DNA from: Hemibagrus wyckioides
Lineage: Eukaryota > Chordata > Actinopteri > Siluriformes > Bagridae
DNA length: 64,000 nucleotides
Direction of reading: 5' to 3'
Assembly (NCBI RefSeq): GCF_019097595.1
Contig: NC_080720.1
Location: 18,949,352-19,013,351 of the forward strand
Translations under genes and position numbers: made by a program
In this document: piece by piece, positions 34,513 through 47,358 of the stretch
Position numbering within the stretch: the stretch's first letter is position 1
Layout: every line of letters starts with the position of its first letter
Notes under the pieces: generated by a model
Database searches by the model: none
Told to the model about the DNA's origin: nothing
What the model saw: the letters and a program-made list of their open reading frames with translations, nothing else

Positions 34513-37399
34513 TTTACTTGTCCACTTAAGCAACTAAAAATAACTCCAAAGCAGTGCAATTACTGGAAACGGGTAGTACAGCACTGAATCTAGAAGCATG
34601 TATATATGGCTCCTACATATAAGATATATAATAACTGTGAAATGACAAACAATCAATACAAAGAGCATCCAAAGCACCCACACTACACATCACATTATTT
34701 ACAATGGATCTATAACATCCAACAACAACTGTAATAATTATTATAGTGATCTGTGGGGTCAAATCACCATGTGCTAATGGTTTTTGATAATTGAGCATTT
34801 TTAAAACCAACCTTATGAAAATACACCAAAGACTGATTTGCAAAGTAGCTTTTGTATATTATGCAAATGAGCTTAAAATATAAGTAGGCAGGGCTTAATG
34901 GTCCAACTTGTAAGCTTGTTCCCAAGATATATATATATATATTTTTTTACGAGTCATGATTCTTAAGAATTGGGCTCGAAAATGCTGCATGGCAGCGCCA
35001 CCATGAGGCTGATGAGGCATGTGTGTCTTTCTAAACTAGCTATTCGCTACTGGTTCACTTCGGAATGACCTGCAGTTTGATGTCCAGAAAAATTCTCATG
35101 GAAACAGAAAGGTTCCAAGCACCTTGTGTTTGACCCACCAATCAGAATAATAATGCATATTGCTGTGTGTGTGTGTGTGTGTGTGTTTGTGTGCTTGATT
35201 GTTTGTGTGTGTGAGTGTGTATGTGCGTGCATGTGTGTGTAATGTGCTCACATTGATAATACACCCTGAGGCAAGATCTATGGAGCATATGATTCGATGG
35301 GAATAAGCCCCAGGTGTACAATCATACTGATTTAGCGCACACACAAACACACACACACACACACACAAACATTCTGTTTTCTATAGTTTGATACCTTCTT
35401 CTTCTTTCCATGTTCTACAAAATTTAGTTAAGTTCTTGCTCAGCACAAGCCTCTGTTGTTTTCTCCTCCTGCTCTACATCCAGCTGGTTGCACTCGCTAT
35501 CACCAAGTAAACTGTTGTTCATGTACAATTAAAGTGCTTGTTCCTCTTTTCCTAAACTGATTCCCTTCAACCATGTTTACAGTCAATATGCCCCCCCCAT
35601 GACTCAGCCATTATGGAAATATAAGATATGGCATTTATATGTATATTCTTTTGCCAGATGCTTTAATCCACAGCGACCTCTGAATGAGGCAGATACAATG
35701 CAAGCGCGTATAAAATGAAGTGTTGGCCCACAGCACTCCACTTTACACATGGCAGGGGTAATTAGGCAGAAAGAAGCAGTCTAACTGACTGAGAGACAGA
35801 CTAACTGACTGAAAATTGAGGCTGCTTTGGGTTACTCATTCATTCTGACTGGAGTGAAGCTTGCTATACTCACCAGGCAAAGAGCTAAACCACTCACATT
35901 ATAAAGCAAGGAATGCACTACTGGATAAAAAATGGTAGAGACAGGACACAAAAGGATCAGCTCTGTTAGGAATATTTATGAGTTTGAAATGACACTCATC
36001 AAATTCCTCTTTGCGTGTGAAAATGATTTGGTGGACCTCGAGAATGTTAGATAAAACATCCAAAATACTTGTGAAAATCTGTCTCTAAGCCAAATTACAT
36101 GTTGTCACGTATTTTGCAGTGAGCAAATTATACCTTTCATACTTCTATAAAAAAAAAAAAAAGAAACCATAAAGGTGTTTTGCTTCGAATGGAGTAGTAA
36201 ACCACATAGTGTGCAGTTAAGGGGAAAAGTGAAATGTTACGATGCGTATCCTACGCCTGGTGACACTTTTCCCATGGTGAGAACTCTGCATTCGGCATGA
36301 GTCAGAGCCATGCACTACTGTGTGTGTGTGTGTGTTCCACCACTCGGCTGAGAGATGCGGGGGCATAAAGCTGACCTTATGGTTTCCAGAGACTAAAAGT
36401 GTCCACATCATTGATCCCTCTCGATTTGATGCAATCAGCTGGCAAATATATCAATTCCTGGCTACGCTAAAGCGAAAACTGAGATTAATAACATTATGAC
36501 TATTTTGAGCATTTAAAAAACATGCAGTCAGCTTTACTAAAAAAGGCAACATACAGCAAAACATACATTTCCTTTAATTTAAATAAATAAATTAACTGTT
36601 TTTTGTTAGTTATTCATTTTTAGATAATTAATTTAAAAGATTCTCATTTAATGGAATACATCTTCACATAGATGTCATTTTCTGTAGTAAAAAAAAGTCA
36701 TTTTCTGTGCGTATCCTTTAAAACGCTCATCTACCCTGTTCAGGGGTATGAAAAAAATTACTGCCTTCTCTAGTGACATCATAGCACCCTGAATCCCCCC
36801 CCTCCTGTTATGTGGCTTTTTCCTCTGAAATCTCTTGCTGAGGTAGATGTGTAGCTGAGTTTCCTTTTGACAAACGTACAAAGTTACTTAATCGATCTGC
36901 ACGAGCTTAACGTTTCCACTCGCTCAGCATAAAATACGTTGGAAGTCGTTAAAATGAAACCTTTCAAAATGTTCTTGATTTAGGAAAAACAATGACCAAA
37001 CATTATGTGAGCAAAGTAGCAGTCGCTTGTAATCTAATTGCTGTTCGACGCATGAAATCCTCACCGTTATCGTTCACCTTGTCGGCCACTTAGACGTTAT
37101 AGAGTAGACCTAGACCTTATATCAAATATCACCTGATATCTATATACAAGACGAGGAACATGTTTAACATGATATTGTAAACACACCAGAAACATGAAAA
37201 TCGAAACACTTGACTCCGGTGTTAAAGGTTTTAAAGCTAATATTTAAATAAACTTCAAATGTCAAATTTCTAGTGTGTCCAGTTACAATAACAGCAATGA
37301 ACAATCAGATTGTATGTGTATCTAAATACTGAAGCAAATTTAACAGATATCTTTAGTGTTTTTTTGTGCTTTTGTTAATAAAATATTATTTTTATTAAC

Positions 37400-37438
<39 letters not shown>

Positions 37439-38176
37439 TTGTTGAATTATTATTATTATAATTTTTTTTATTATTTATTATTTATTTTTTTAATTAATGA
37501 TTTTTTTTTTTACAAAGCAAGCAGTGACCACGTCTGGCAAAGGAAACTTTGACAGAGGAAAAAATACTTTAACATTCCAAAGTAAATGTTTTCTCTATGT
37601 GTGGGTGGATGTTTTTTTCTGGTTAAAGCTTCAAATATCAGTTCTTAATTATCTTAAGTTAGTAAAAATAATAGTAAAAATAAAATTAGGACCAAAATCC
37701 TTGATTCTTGTGAGTTCTGAACGGCACTTAGAAGCTGATACACCTCCTGCACATTCTATCCAACGACACAGAGCTGATATAAATACTAGCATTGAGTCCA
37801 TAATAAATAAACATTCGAAACTGTAAACAAGTAATATTTAATAGTAATCTTCAAAATTGTGTCGGAAAGTTCTTCAGCAGAGCAGTTTGCTTCCCAGATG
37901 CAGTTTGAGACAAGAATAGATTGTTGTATGTGTTTCAGCGTTAACACGTGGACACGCAGTATTTCAGCTCAGTGTAACAGTAAATGATTCAGCGGAGAGA
38001 GAATTTTTCCACCGGGCCTCTACACACTGAGACGTACAGTGGTGTGTGTCAGTGGCTGAGCTCTGAAAGGTGAGTTGCAAATGGGGTCAATCTTAAGTTT
38101 GATTAAACTTTAATTACAGCTCCAAGGTGTAAAATCCAAAACGGGACTCTACTATGTCTCTCTCTACTCTGTCTCT

Positions 38177-38223
<47 letters not shown>

Positions 38224-39177
38224 TCCAGTAGAAATCAGCAGTATATCCATTGTGAAGCAATTTTGGCGCTCATAACTATCTGGCTGACTGTACAATATAT
38301 AGCTAGTTAACTTAAGCTAGAACATGCTCAAATATAACTCACCTCCACCCCAGCATGTTATTAAACTAGATTTGCAATGGCTAAAATCTTAATAATAATT
38401 GTACTGTATGTGTGGAGATGAAGGATGAAATATTTAAATACTTGGAGAGGGCTAAACAAAAATCTATCACTAGCCCAACAATGAAATTAGGGTTGATTAA
38501 TGAATTATATCACAATGTTTAACTATCACACATACACACACATACACACACACACATTTGGAGACAGATAAGCAGCTGCATTCATGATTTCTAATTTTGT
38601 TTTAACTCTCTAATCCCCCACTGGCTTCATGCCAAGCTTCCTCCACATACCAAAAATGGTAAACAGAAAAGTTAACTCTTAAATTAAATAAAAATAAGCC
38701 AAATAAGCCAAAAAAAATACCCAACTGAACTTACTGTTTTCTCAACTGTCATTTTGGGTAATTTGTACTTTGACTAGACAATATGTGCTTAGTCTATCTA
38801 TTTTTAGCTTCTCTTCCAAAGACATTTGAGAATAAAGGATGATAATAATCCACCTCTTTCACATTCATTACCCCCATGACTATATTTCACAAGCTCCTTC
38901 TCAATCACCGCAGATGACGTGTTATGGATGCATAAGCGAAGCAGACTACGGGGCGTTTCACTCTGTAATCACCTGACATGGCTGTCACTGATAAGATTGA
39001 TTAATGTCACTGCAGTAATCTGTGGTCTGGGCTAAAAAAGAATCAGCCACAGCCTCCTTCATACATTTCTGTCTATTTCTAATGAACGTGTGATGCTCTT
39101 GTGCTCGGTTTTACCTTACGAGATTTGTTTAACAGCGAGAAATCTGATGTGCAGGCCAGAAATGAAACCTTATAGAA
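34510..39177. other. Intronic DNA with several microsatellites
   Basis: (TA)n at 34928-34942, (TG)n at 35164-35187 with a (CA)n counterpart at 35337-35368, (AAT)n at 37400-37437 followed by an AT-only stretch to about 37510, and (CT)n at 38177-38219. No gene recognised. The 109-codon frame at 37497-37826 has no family resemblance. Confidence 0.45.
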
Positions 39178-40495
39178 AAAGTCTACACACCCCTGTTTAA
39201 AATTGCAGGTTTTTCTGATGTAGAAATGAAGCCAAGCTTAATCATGTCATGTTTTCCCACCTTTAATGGCAAAGTATGCAAATAAAGCAAAAAAACAATC
39301 AGAAATTTTAAGGAATATAAAAGAAAAAGCGGTGTTTTTATTTCACCGCTCAGTGTTTTTGGGTACGAGTCTATCAGCACAGCACATCTTGACTTGGTAA
39401 TATTTTCCCACTCTTAATACAAAAACATTCTAGATTCATTAAACTGTCAGAGCTTCTCCTGCACACTGCCCGCTTCAGGTCACTACACAGAGTTTTTAGT
39501 TAGATTCAGGTCTGGGCTCTGGTTAGGACATTCAGAAACATCGATCTTCTTTTGGTTAAGCCGTTCCTTTGTTGATTTGGATGCTTTGGGTCATTGTGGT
39601 GCTGAAAGGTGAAATTGCTTTTCATCTTCAGCTCACTAACAGACTCCTGAAGGTTTTCAACTAAAACTGACTGGTATTTGTAGCTATTCATGATTCCCTT
39701 CACCTTGATAAAAAATCCAAGTCCTGACTGAAGAAAAGCAGCCCTAAAGCACGATGCTGCCACCACCATGCTGCACAGTTGGTATGTTTTGGTATGTTTT
39801 GTAATTATGGATTTATGAAACCTTTTGGAATTGGTCTCATTAGAACATGCTTCATGGTTTAGGGTAATTTAGTTTGGATGTTATTTTTGTGAGAAAGGGC
39901 TTCTGCCTAGTCTGCCCTTACCTTATATCCCAGACGTGAAGAATATGAGATTGTTGTCACATGCAGAGTAATCAGGACTTGTCAGGTTTTCCTGCAGCTC
40001 ATTTAATGTTGTTGGAAGAATCTTGGCAGCCTCCCTGGTATGTTTTTGTCTTGCCCTTTTATACATTTTAGAGACCTGTTCTTGGTGATTTTCCTGTGTT
40101 GCTCCAGTTTCTCTCATTTGTGATGATGGTCTTTACAGTGTTTCATGACACATCTAATATTTTGGAAATTTATTTGGAAATACCCCTCTCCTGATCAGTG
40201 GCTTTCAACCAGTGAGATACTGTACATGCTCTGTAAGCTCTTTGAGGAGCATGGCTTCAGCAGTCAGATGAAACTAAGAAGATCTTACAGAACCAGCTGA
40301 ACTTTATTTGGAGATAAATCTGAATCATTTCAGCGATAAAAGCTGTATGATAATTACTTTTGTACATGAGACTGAATGTGATTAGTTCATTCTGAACACA
40401 GGCACATCCCTGATTATGAAAGGGTGTGTATACTTATGCAACCAGGTTATTGAGACTTGTTATTTTTCCACTTTTTCCCTAAAATGTTTTTGATA
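39178..40495 (-). mobile_element. Nearly full-length dead Tc1/mariner-type transposon
   Basis: The left end (AGTCTACACACCCCTGTTTA) matches the terminal repeat of a widespread fish Tc1-like element with long inverted repeats. The right side reads GGGTGTGTATACTTATGCAACC but its terminal repeat is cut short near 40495. Between them the minus strand carries the whole transposase order in decayed form. Total length of about 1.3 kb is close to that of intact relatives. Confidence 0.85.
39336..40265 (-). pseudogene. Tc1-type transposase pseudogene
   Basis: Read from 40265 downward: an N-terminal helix-turn-helix region near 40250-40090 (a DQERG-like stretch), then KRARQKHTREAAKILPTTLN at about 40060-40000, then KVKGIMNSYKYQSVLVENLQ near 39700-39640. 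HHNDPKHPNQ near 39600 contains the second catalytic aspartate context, and MLIDSYPKTLSGEIK is the C terminus at 39380-39336. These pieces fall in different frames with stops between them, so no active enzyme can be made. Its job in intact relatives is cut-and-paste transposition into TA sites. Confidence 0.85.
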
Positions 40496-41089
40496 TTCTG
40501 ATATTCAGCTGACATTTATGTAACATAAATGTACATGTATGTAATCTAGTGCATGTTTCGGGTGTTTTGCAAAGGCTTGTCAGTAGCAGTGGGAGTGCTA
40601 GCCCAATGTTGCGCTAATTGGCCTTGGCAGAAAGACAGAGTCGGAGCCCTTGTGAGCAGGGGCCTGGGTTTTGAATGGCTGCTGGCTGGACGCTGAATAG
40701 CAGACTGATTCACTAATGTAGACTGTAAATAATAATGATTCCCATCCATGGGGAAAAGAACACCATGGACTTCTGTTGAAATTTGCTGAAGTAGCAGAGG
40801 TAAAAAGAAAAGCCTTTTAATCTGTAGAGATGCCAAGGCCTGTTGAGAGAAGATCTCACAGCTCATAATCTAGCATAGTAGCTCCAGGTGCCGTGAAAGA
40901 AGAATAGATTCTGTCTTGATCGCTGGGAACAATTTGATTGGTTGATTGTGAATCTGAGCGTTTGCACTGTAAAGGCCTTGCTGCCAAAGTTAATGATGCT
41001 CTTTGTGAATAGTCATTTTATTTGCGAGGTAAAGCTCCGTTTTAAAGGATCAAGTGAAATGCTTGACCCTTGTAGTTTCACTCACAGTC
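40496..41089. other. Intronic DNA, nothing recognised
   Basis: The 106-codon minus-strand frame at 40546-40866 has no recognisable similarity and is not called. Confidence 0.45.
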
Positions 41090-41385
41090 ACATTCTGCAG
41101 AATGAAATGGGACAAGAATGGGATGCGAAGGCTGATGCAAGGGCAGGCAATTTATTAAGTAAAGTGCAAACAACCCAAAAAAACAAAAAAACACGAAACC
41201 AAGAGCTGTAAACATGAACATACAGGATATACACGATACACACGACAAAAACAATGCCAAAAGCTTGACAAGAAGACAACTAAAATTTAAATAGTGCTGC
41301 TAACAAGCATACTGAGACACAGGTAAAAGTGATTAGTAAGGCATGTGACATGCAGGGGCTAATGGGTAGTGTAGTTCTGTGCTCC
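41090..41385. repeat. Possible dispersed DNA-transposon repeat
   Basis: GGGCAGGCAATTTATTAAG, AAACATGAACATACAGG, AGCTTGACAAGAAGACAAC and TGACATGCAGGGGCTAATGG recall a fish repeat with this A-rich order, but without clear ends. Class unknown. Confidence 0.35.
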
Positions 41386-42890
41386 TTTTGTTCATGCTAG
41401 CCTGGAAAAATTGGTCAAGATCTATCAAAATTAATGCTTATTTTTGCATAGGAGCTATGCAGTTTAACATCAGTTAAAATAAAGGCAAAAAAGCACTCAT
41501 TTTCTTCTCAATAAAAGAGGAGAGGAAGAATGCTAAAACATCTAAGCAGCAACAAACAATGAAACATTTGGTTATAAAATTCAGTAATAGGAACGTATTG
41601 AAAATGTTGTTTTTGTACAGCTCGTTAATGTAGAACCGACCCCGACTTCATAGCCAACAGCATTCCTTAAATGGTGGAAATCCACATTTTCCTGTCTTCT
41701 TCTCACATGTCGGCTCTAGACAATTAAATCGTTTATCAGTTTTTTAAAAAAAACAAAAAACAAAAAAAAACAGAAAATCGTGAGAAAAAATTGCTATCGC
41801 ACAAGCTTACTAGTAATTAGTTGGAACATGACCTCAGAGTAAACAAATTAAGTCAGCTAAAAGAAGGACTATTAATTTCAGTCTCCTTTCTATGTTTTAG
41901 GGCACTTTGATCAGAATCAGTCAGTCCTTGATGTGGGCCTGCATTTCCTACCCATCCGTCTTACAGCTACAGTGGTGTGCCATGGTGCTCTAACACACCC
42001 CACCCACTCCAGGAAGTGGTGGTGGGTTCAGCAGTAGCTACAACAGCGCCCTTAGACCCCACCCTCCCTGACCTCACACCCCACCCGCTTCACATTTCCC
42101 CTGCTCCTCATTATATCAATGGGGGAAGGTGAACCTCGACGAGAAAGGAATTTTTTTTTTTTCGTAATTTTCCTGCAATGTCAATCAGTAGGGGTGGAAA
42201 CAAAAAAGGAAGAAATGGCGGGTTATAGACAGTAGGGCGTGACAGATATTTTCTGGGGCACATTATTTTTTCAGACGACTATAATGTCAATCAGCGGTGT
42301 GGAAACCCAAAATGAGGCCTGCCACCAGATGTTGCCACACTCCGACTGTCACTTTAAAGACAGAGGTTTATTGTTCTAGTCCACCCAGCGTGGTTAAGAA
42401 CTCAGAACCCATAAAGTGCTGACTGATGTCTCCTCTCTCTACAGAGGAATAAAAAGCTAAAGAGGCCTTAACTCGTTTGCGCCTCAAGAGAATCCCATGC
42501 AAAGCTGACGAATACAAGTGTTCCTGTTTAATAGTACTGCCACAGTTTTGTTTGATATTCCTTTCTGCAGTATTAAAAGCGTGCAGAGTGTCAGTCGTGA
42601 TGAACGAGCAGACGGGCGGCGCTGTTATTGTGCAGCCTTTCAAACCGGTGCCATGGACATGAAAAGCATTTATGTGTGCTGGTTTCCGTTATAGGCAAAG
42701 CCATTGTTTTGGACCTGCTGGTACATATGGCTTCTTGGCTAAGTTTGAAATGGGAAATATCTTTGTGGCAGCAGAGCCTCAACCAAACAGGATGGCATCT
42801 CACAGTTAGCACAGTTTCTTTGTCACCCACGTGTATGTGGCTTTCAGTATTGCACTTTCTGGTCAGGAAGTGTTTTAACCCCTGCACAAG
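41386..42890. other. Intronic DNA with a short direct repeat
   Basis: A roughly 25-base direct repeat (AATGTCAATCAG...GTGGAAAC) occurs at 42177-42201 and 42283-42306. No gene recognised. Confidence 0.5.
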
Positions 42891-42950
42891 TGTGTGTGTA
42901 TGTGTGTGTGTGTGCATGTGTGTGCGTGCACATATGTGCATGTGTGTATT

Positions 42951-42985
<35 letters not shown>

Positions 42986-42990
42986 TTGTT
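42891..42990. repeat. Compound (TG)n-(TA)n-(TG)n tract
   Basis: Alternating purine-pyrimidine sequence for about 100 bases, with TG blocks on both sides of a TA block at 42952-42970. Confidence 0.95.
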
Positions 42991-44370
42991 TGTTTATGTT
43001 AGAGGCATGTAGAGCTGCTGTAATTTCAGAATAGGCATCAGGGATGTTGACTTAGTAGCAGATAACTGAGGTTTCTAATGGCCTTCCTCTGATTTACGGC
43101 TGTCGCTATTCCACCCCGTGTAATCCTCCAGTTGTTACAGTTCTCTTTCACAATTCCTCTAGGGGAAATAAATAAAGGTAATGAAATAAAAGTCCATATA
43201 AAACTAGGCAAGTAATGCGAGTGTCAACTTCTTGCGAGTGAATATTTTTACATAATCGCCCCCATTTCACCATAAACATAATGGCATCAGTATTAGCCTT
43301 GAAAAAAAAAAAAGGAGGAAAAAAATACTCAACTTTACCACTGCATACACTGATGGTGTGTTTTCTTCCCAGCAAATGATTGGTGTTCTCAGCGTTGTGC
43401 TGTTCTGATGAGGGACTTTTTAAAGGAAGCGTTACATAAATACAATGAAACTGCTTGCCTTATTTTAGCCCACCCGCTTGCAGACCTTTCTCATCTGTGG
43501 CTTTTTCAGCGAGACCTGCAAACTTGTAGTTTAAGCTTTTGAACTGTGTTTGCTTAGATATCTTTGCTCAGTGCATTTTTTTTGCATTTTCTTTTCTTTT
43601 CTATTCTTTTTTTTTTTTTAACCAAGAGCTTACTCTATTCTGTGCTGAAAAGTTAAATTTGTATAAACCTCTGTTAGATGTTGCTTTTTCACCATGAAGA
43701 ACGACTACATTGTTCTGGGAACGTGTGTCATGAAGTAATGAATTCAAAATAGAAGATTAAACATAGCACCAGAATGCTAGCTCTTGTTTTTTAGCGCTCC
43801 TGTTTAATCTGTAGCTTACCTTTTGGAAAAATTAGGATCTGTGTCTGGTAAAAAAAATAAATAAATAAATAAATAAAATAAAAAATAACTGTTTGCACAG
43901 ATTGCTTTCAAACAAGGGATGTCATTAAAACGTCTCTTTTTAAATGATGATAATTATATAATAATAAGATTGAATGCTTTGTTTGTTTGGAGCTTTATGT
44001 GCATTAACTTGAGTTCATGCTTTCATTTGGGTTTTTGGATGGTTAGCTTTAGGTTTGTTTTTTGTTTTTTTTTTGTCAGAAGATGATTGTGTTTTATTAA
44101 CCTTGAATTGGTTTGTCATGCGCTTTGTTTTTGGAGTTTTAGTTTTAGTTTAAGCCCCGAATGAGCTGCATGCAGCATTAGCATGAAGTAATAGCTGGCT
44201 TTGATGCAGTATTAGATGGAGTTATTTTGGTAGCTCGGCGTCATCACGTACCATAATAGAATGTAGCTGAGCAGTGTGAAATGGACTCTCATCATCGTCT
44301 TTTATCAGGAAATAAAAAAAAACCTATCTAGGAGAGGAAAGAATGTTTAGTGTAACAAAAAAAAGAGGGT

Positions 44371-44410
<40 letters not shown>

Positions 44411-44943
44411 CAATTTCATGGAGGTTTGACTACCTGTAATGTGGAAAAAAGTTTGACATGGGCTGAAAGTTGCTGATAGTCTATCTGTGTCGATTATCAA
44501 AACATTTGACCAGGAGAAATGCGAAGGACATGTGGTAACGGTTTGACGAGAGAAAGCTTGACCCGAAACATTAAGCTAAAGGCTAACAGGGAACAACCCC
44601 AAAGTTTGCAAGTTAAGTTGAACTGTGACCAACAACTTTCACCCACTGAGGTTTGAGCTACTCTAAGAGGCTCATGCTATAAACAAGGAGTCTTCTTCTT
44701 CTTCTTCTTCTTCTTCTTTGAAGCGTTTGTGGCACTTTGAGAAGACAAGGCAGGAATGAATGAACGTGGAACTTCAGCACTCTTGTTTCTTCTCAGCATT
44801 TCTGAGAAGTGGAAGGACAGCTGTGGAGATTCCATAGGCTGAGCAGGAGAATATGGGATAAATAAACAGAGCGGGCAAGCGGTGTGGACGGAGGGGAGGA
44901 ATGCACTGTCAGGCTTTATTGAGGAAAAGAGAGAGAGAGAGAC

Positions 44944-44977
<34 letters not shown>

Positions 44978-45707
44978 CAGGGTTTGGGCAAACACAGGCA
45001 GTTGTCTTAGCTTCCTATGGCATGTCCTGAGCAAACAGTGGCAGAGCTGACTGGCTTTAAGCCTAGCTTAGGATCGCCTGGGGCCTCCAGGAGGAGCTAC
45101 CCCCAAGGCCCACACACACACACACACACATCCAGTCATGCAAACATACTTATTGTACCTTGCTGTACATGCTATAGTACAGCAAGCTATAATAACTACT
45201 AACTTGCTTTGTGATTTTTGAACCTTTTTTTCCCCCACAGCTTTTACATTTACATTTTTTTATGGACAACTCTCACAGTCACAGTATTGCTCATGTCATC
45301 ACGTTTTTGACTGCTGTCGATCACTTCAGAGATTCCAAAAAAAATCCCCTTTGCACTATTATTACACTGTTTACAGATGACTGTCCTGCTGAAGTGAACT
45401 TTGAGCCGCGCAGGGACCCTCCCAGCCACATTCACTACACCTTGAATTTCCTGGAACACACAAACCACTTCAGTGTGCCACATACAGCACGAGCGAAGCT
45501 ATTAATGACTTTCTGTATATATTCACACACTCTTTCTATATATATATATATATAACTGTCTATCACAGTTTAATAGGACTTTTGTGTCTGGAATGTAATT
45601 GTGTTTAATGGCAGTATTTCAGTAATAGTTTGTGTAATTTTAATAAAAGGTTTAGATCATTTTTCTTTAAGTTTTGTGGTTTTGAGCCTATCAAGACTGC
45701 AGCTCTC

Positions 45708-45710
<3 letters not shown>
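42991..45710. other. Intronic DNA with microsatellites
   Basis: (AAAT)n at 43856-43876, GA-rich tract at 44369-44410, (CTT)n at 44691-44718, GA-rich tract at 44931-44977, (CA)n at 45111-45130 and (TA)n at 45537-45554. No gene recognised. The 114-codon frame at 45211-45555 is not supported. Confidence 0.45.

Positions 45711-45742
<32 letters not shown>
45711..45742. repeat. (GT)n microsatellite
   Basis: 16 perfect GT units. Confidence 0.95.
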
Positions 45743-45745
<3 letters not shown>

Positions 45746-45875
45746 AGTCAGGAATGTGATGTGTTGTTGTAGCAGAGATAATGTACGATCACAGTGCAAA
45801 CAGAGAGCTCTCTCATTCCAGCTCACTCCTAATCACTCCTAATCTTTGACACAAAGACACTGGAATCTGTCCTTT

Positions 45876-45886
45876 CTCTCTCTCTG

Positions 45887-45929
<43 letters not shown>
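45876..45929. repeat. (CT)n tract
   Basis: CT units with two CTGT interruptions. Confidence 0.9.
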
Positions 45930-45930
<1 letters not shown>

Positions 45931-47304
45931 ATGTGTGAATGGCAGGATGTTGGGGTACGTGTGGGTTGGTAATCACATAGAGCATAGAGGCACTATGGCA
46001 CAGGAACTGACAGCTGTCTTTATCATATGCTCGGCATCCTGGGAAAGCAATTTAGTGCATTTTTATACAGTTTCACTCAATTGGCCAGTAAATGTGTTTT
46101 TGTTAGCGGTGAAAGAAGAAGGTGCAGAGGAAGATATTTTTCTGTAATTATTGCATTCTCACTTCACAGGCAGTGAAGAGGCTTAGTTTCGATGTTAGAT
46201 GAGCAGATGACTGACTGTAGGTAGTGCATGGAAAAAGCTTGTTGTTGATCTGTACTGTGAGAACGAAAAGCATACCATACCATACCATGTCTGTTTTTAA
46301 GTGAGCTTTGAGCATGTACACGTGTGTTATAGGAGAATAATTGGCTGCAGACTTTGGTAAAGAAATCCTGTGGCTTTTTTTTTCTTTAAATTTTGTTAAC
46401 TGGGAGGTACAACTTTGCTTTGTTGTAAACATAAAGGCAGTCAGTCAGTCAGTCAGTCTGTCTCTAGACGACATTCCAGTCTGTGATGAAAAAAGTAAAC
46501 TTCTTTCAATAAAGGCGCCCCCATTTTTTTTGTTGTTTTTTTCTTACCTACCTAGATTCCAATCAAGCTCTGTTCTTCTTTCCTCCTTCATTACTGTATA
46601 TTCAGACCCGCTGCTACAATAGAGTAACTCTGCATGTTGTTGTTCTGTAATTATCCCGAACCCACAGCCATGCGTTTTTGTATAAGCCTCTCTCCTCCGC
46701 TGCCATGTTTTTCCTCCCAGGCTGCACTCTCTCCAACCTCTGACCCTTGTGAAAACGAGATAAAATGTTTGTTTTTCCAAGTGCGGTTACAGCTCTCGGC
46801 AGCACAGGGTAAACTTCAAATTACAAGAGCCAAGCGAAAGTGGCACGGCTGCTGCTGACATCTGGTCTCAAGCAAGTCCTCCTCGTCGGCTGGGTTGTTT
46901 TTTTTTTTTTCTTAACATAGCAGAGCCAAACAAACAGCCGTCCCTTAACACTTTTTTTTTTTAAAGAGACTAATCAATAAAGCCAGATTGTACTAGCCTT
47001 CTTTGACTTTTAATCTTTATTTCCTTTTTTTTGCTCCTTTTTGTCTAGCTGTTCTTTTTAAGTGCCCTTAATTTACTCCCCTGCTGTTGGCTACGATTAG
47101 GAGAAAAGAGGGGAGCATGTAATGCAGCGCAGTCGAAGCATTGATGAGACACTCTTATTTTAGAGCCCCTCAAAGCCGAGTTGGAGGAAACCACAGCACC
47201 TATGGCAGGGCTTATGTCTGGCTGGATGCTCTGTGCAGTTTTGGAGTGTTCCATGTCCAAACTGGCAGCTTGCCAACGTGCATGCATCCATTTTATATGT
47301 ACTC

Positions 47305-47358
<54 letters not shown>

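Noticed and set aside
40546..40866. 106-codon minus-strand frame next to the Tc1 element
   Set aside because: It lies outside the transposase region and shows no similarity to Tc1 proteins or any family I know.
45211..45555. 114-codon + strand frame
   Set aside because: It ends in (TA)n, has no domain or splice context, and its composition is histidine/phenylalanine-rich as expected of chance frames.
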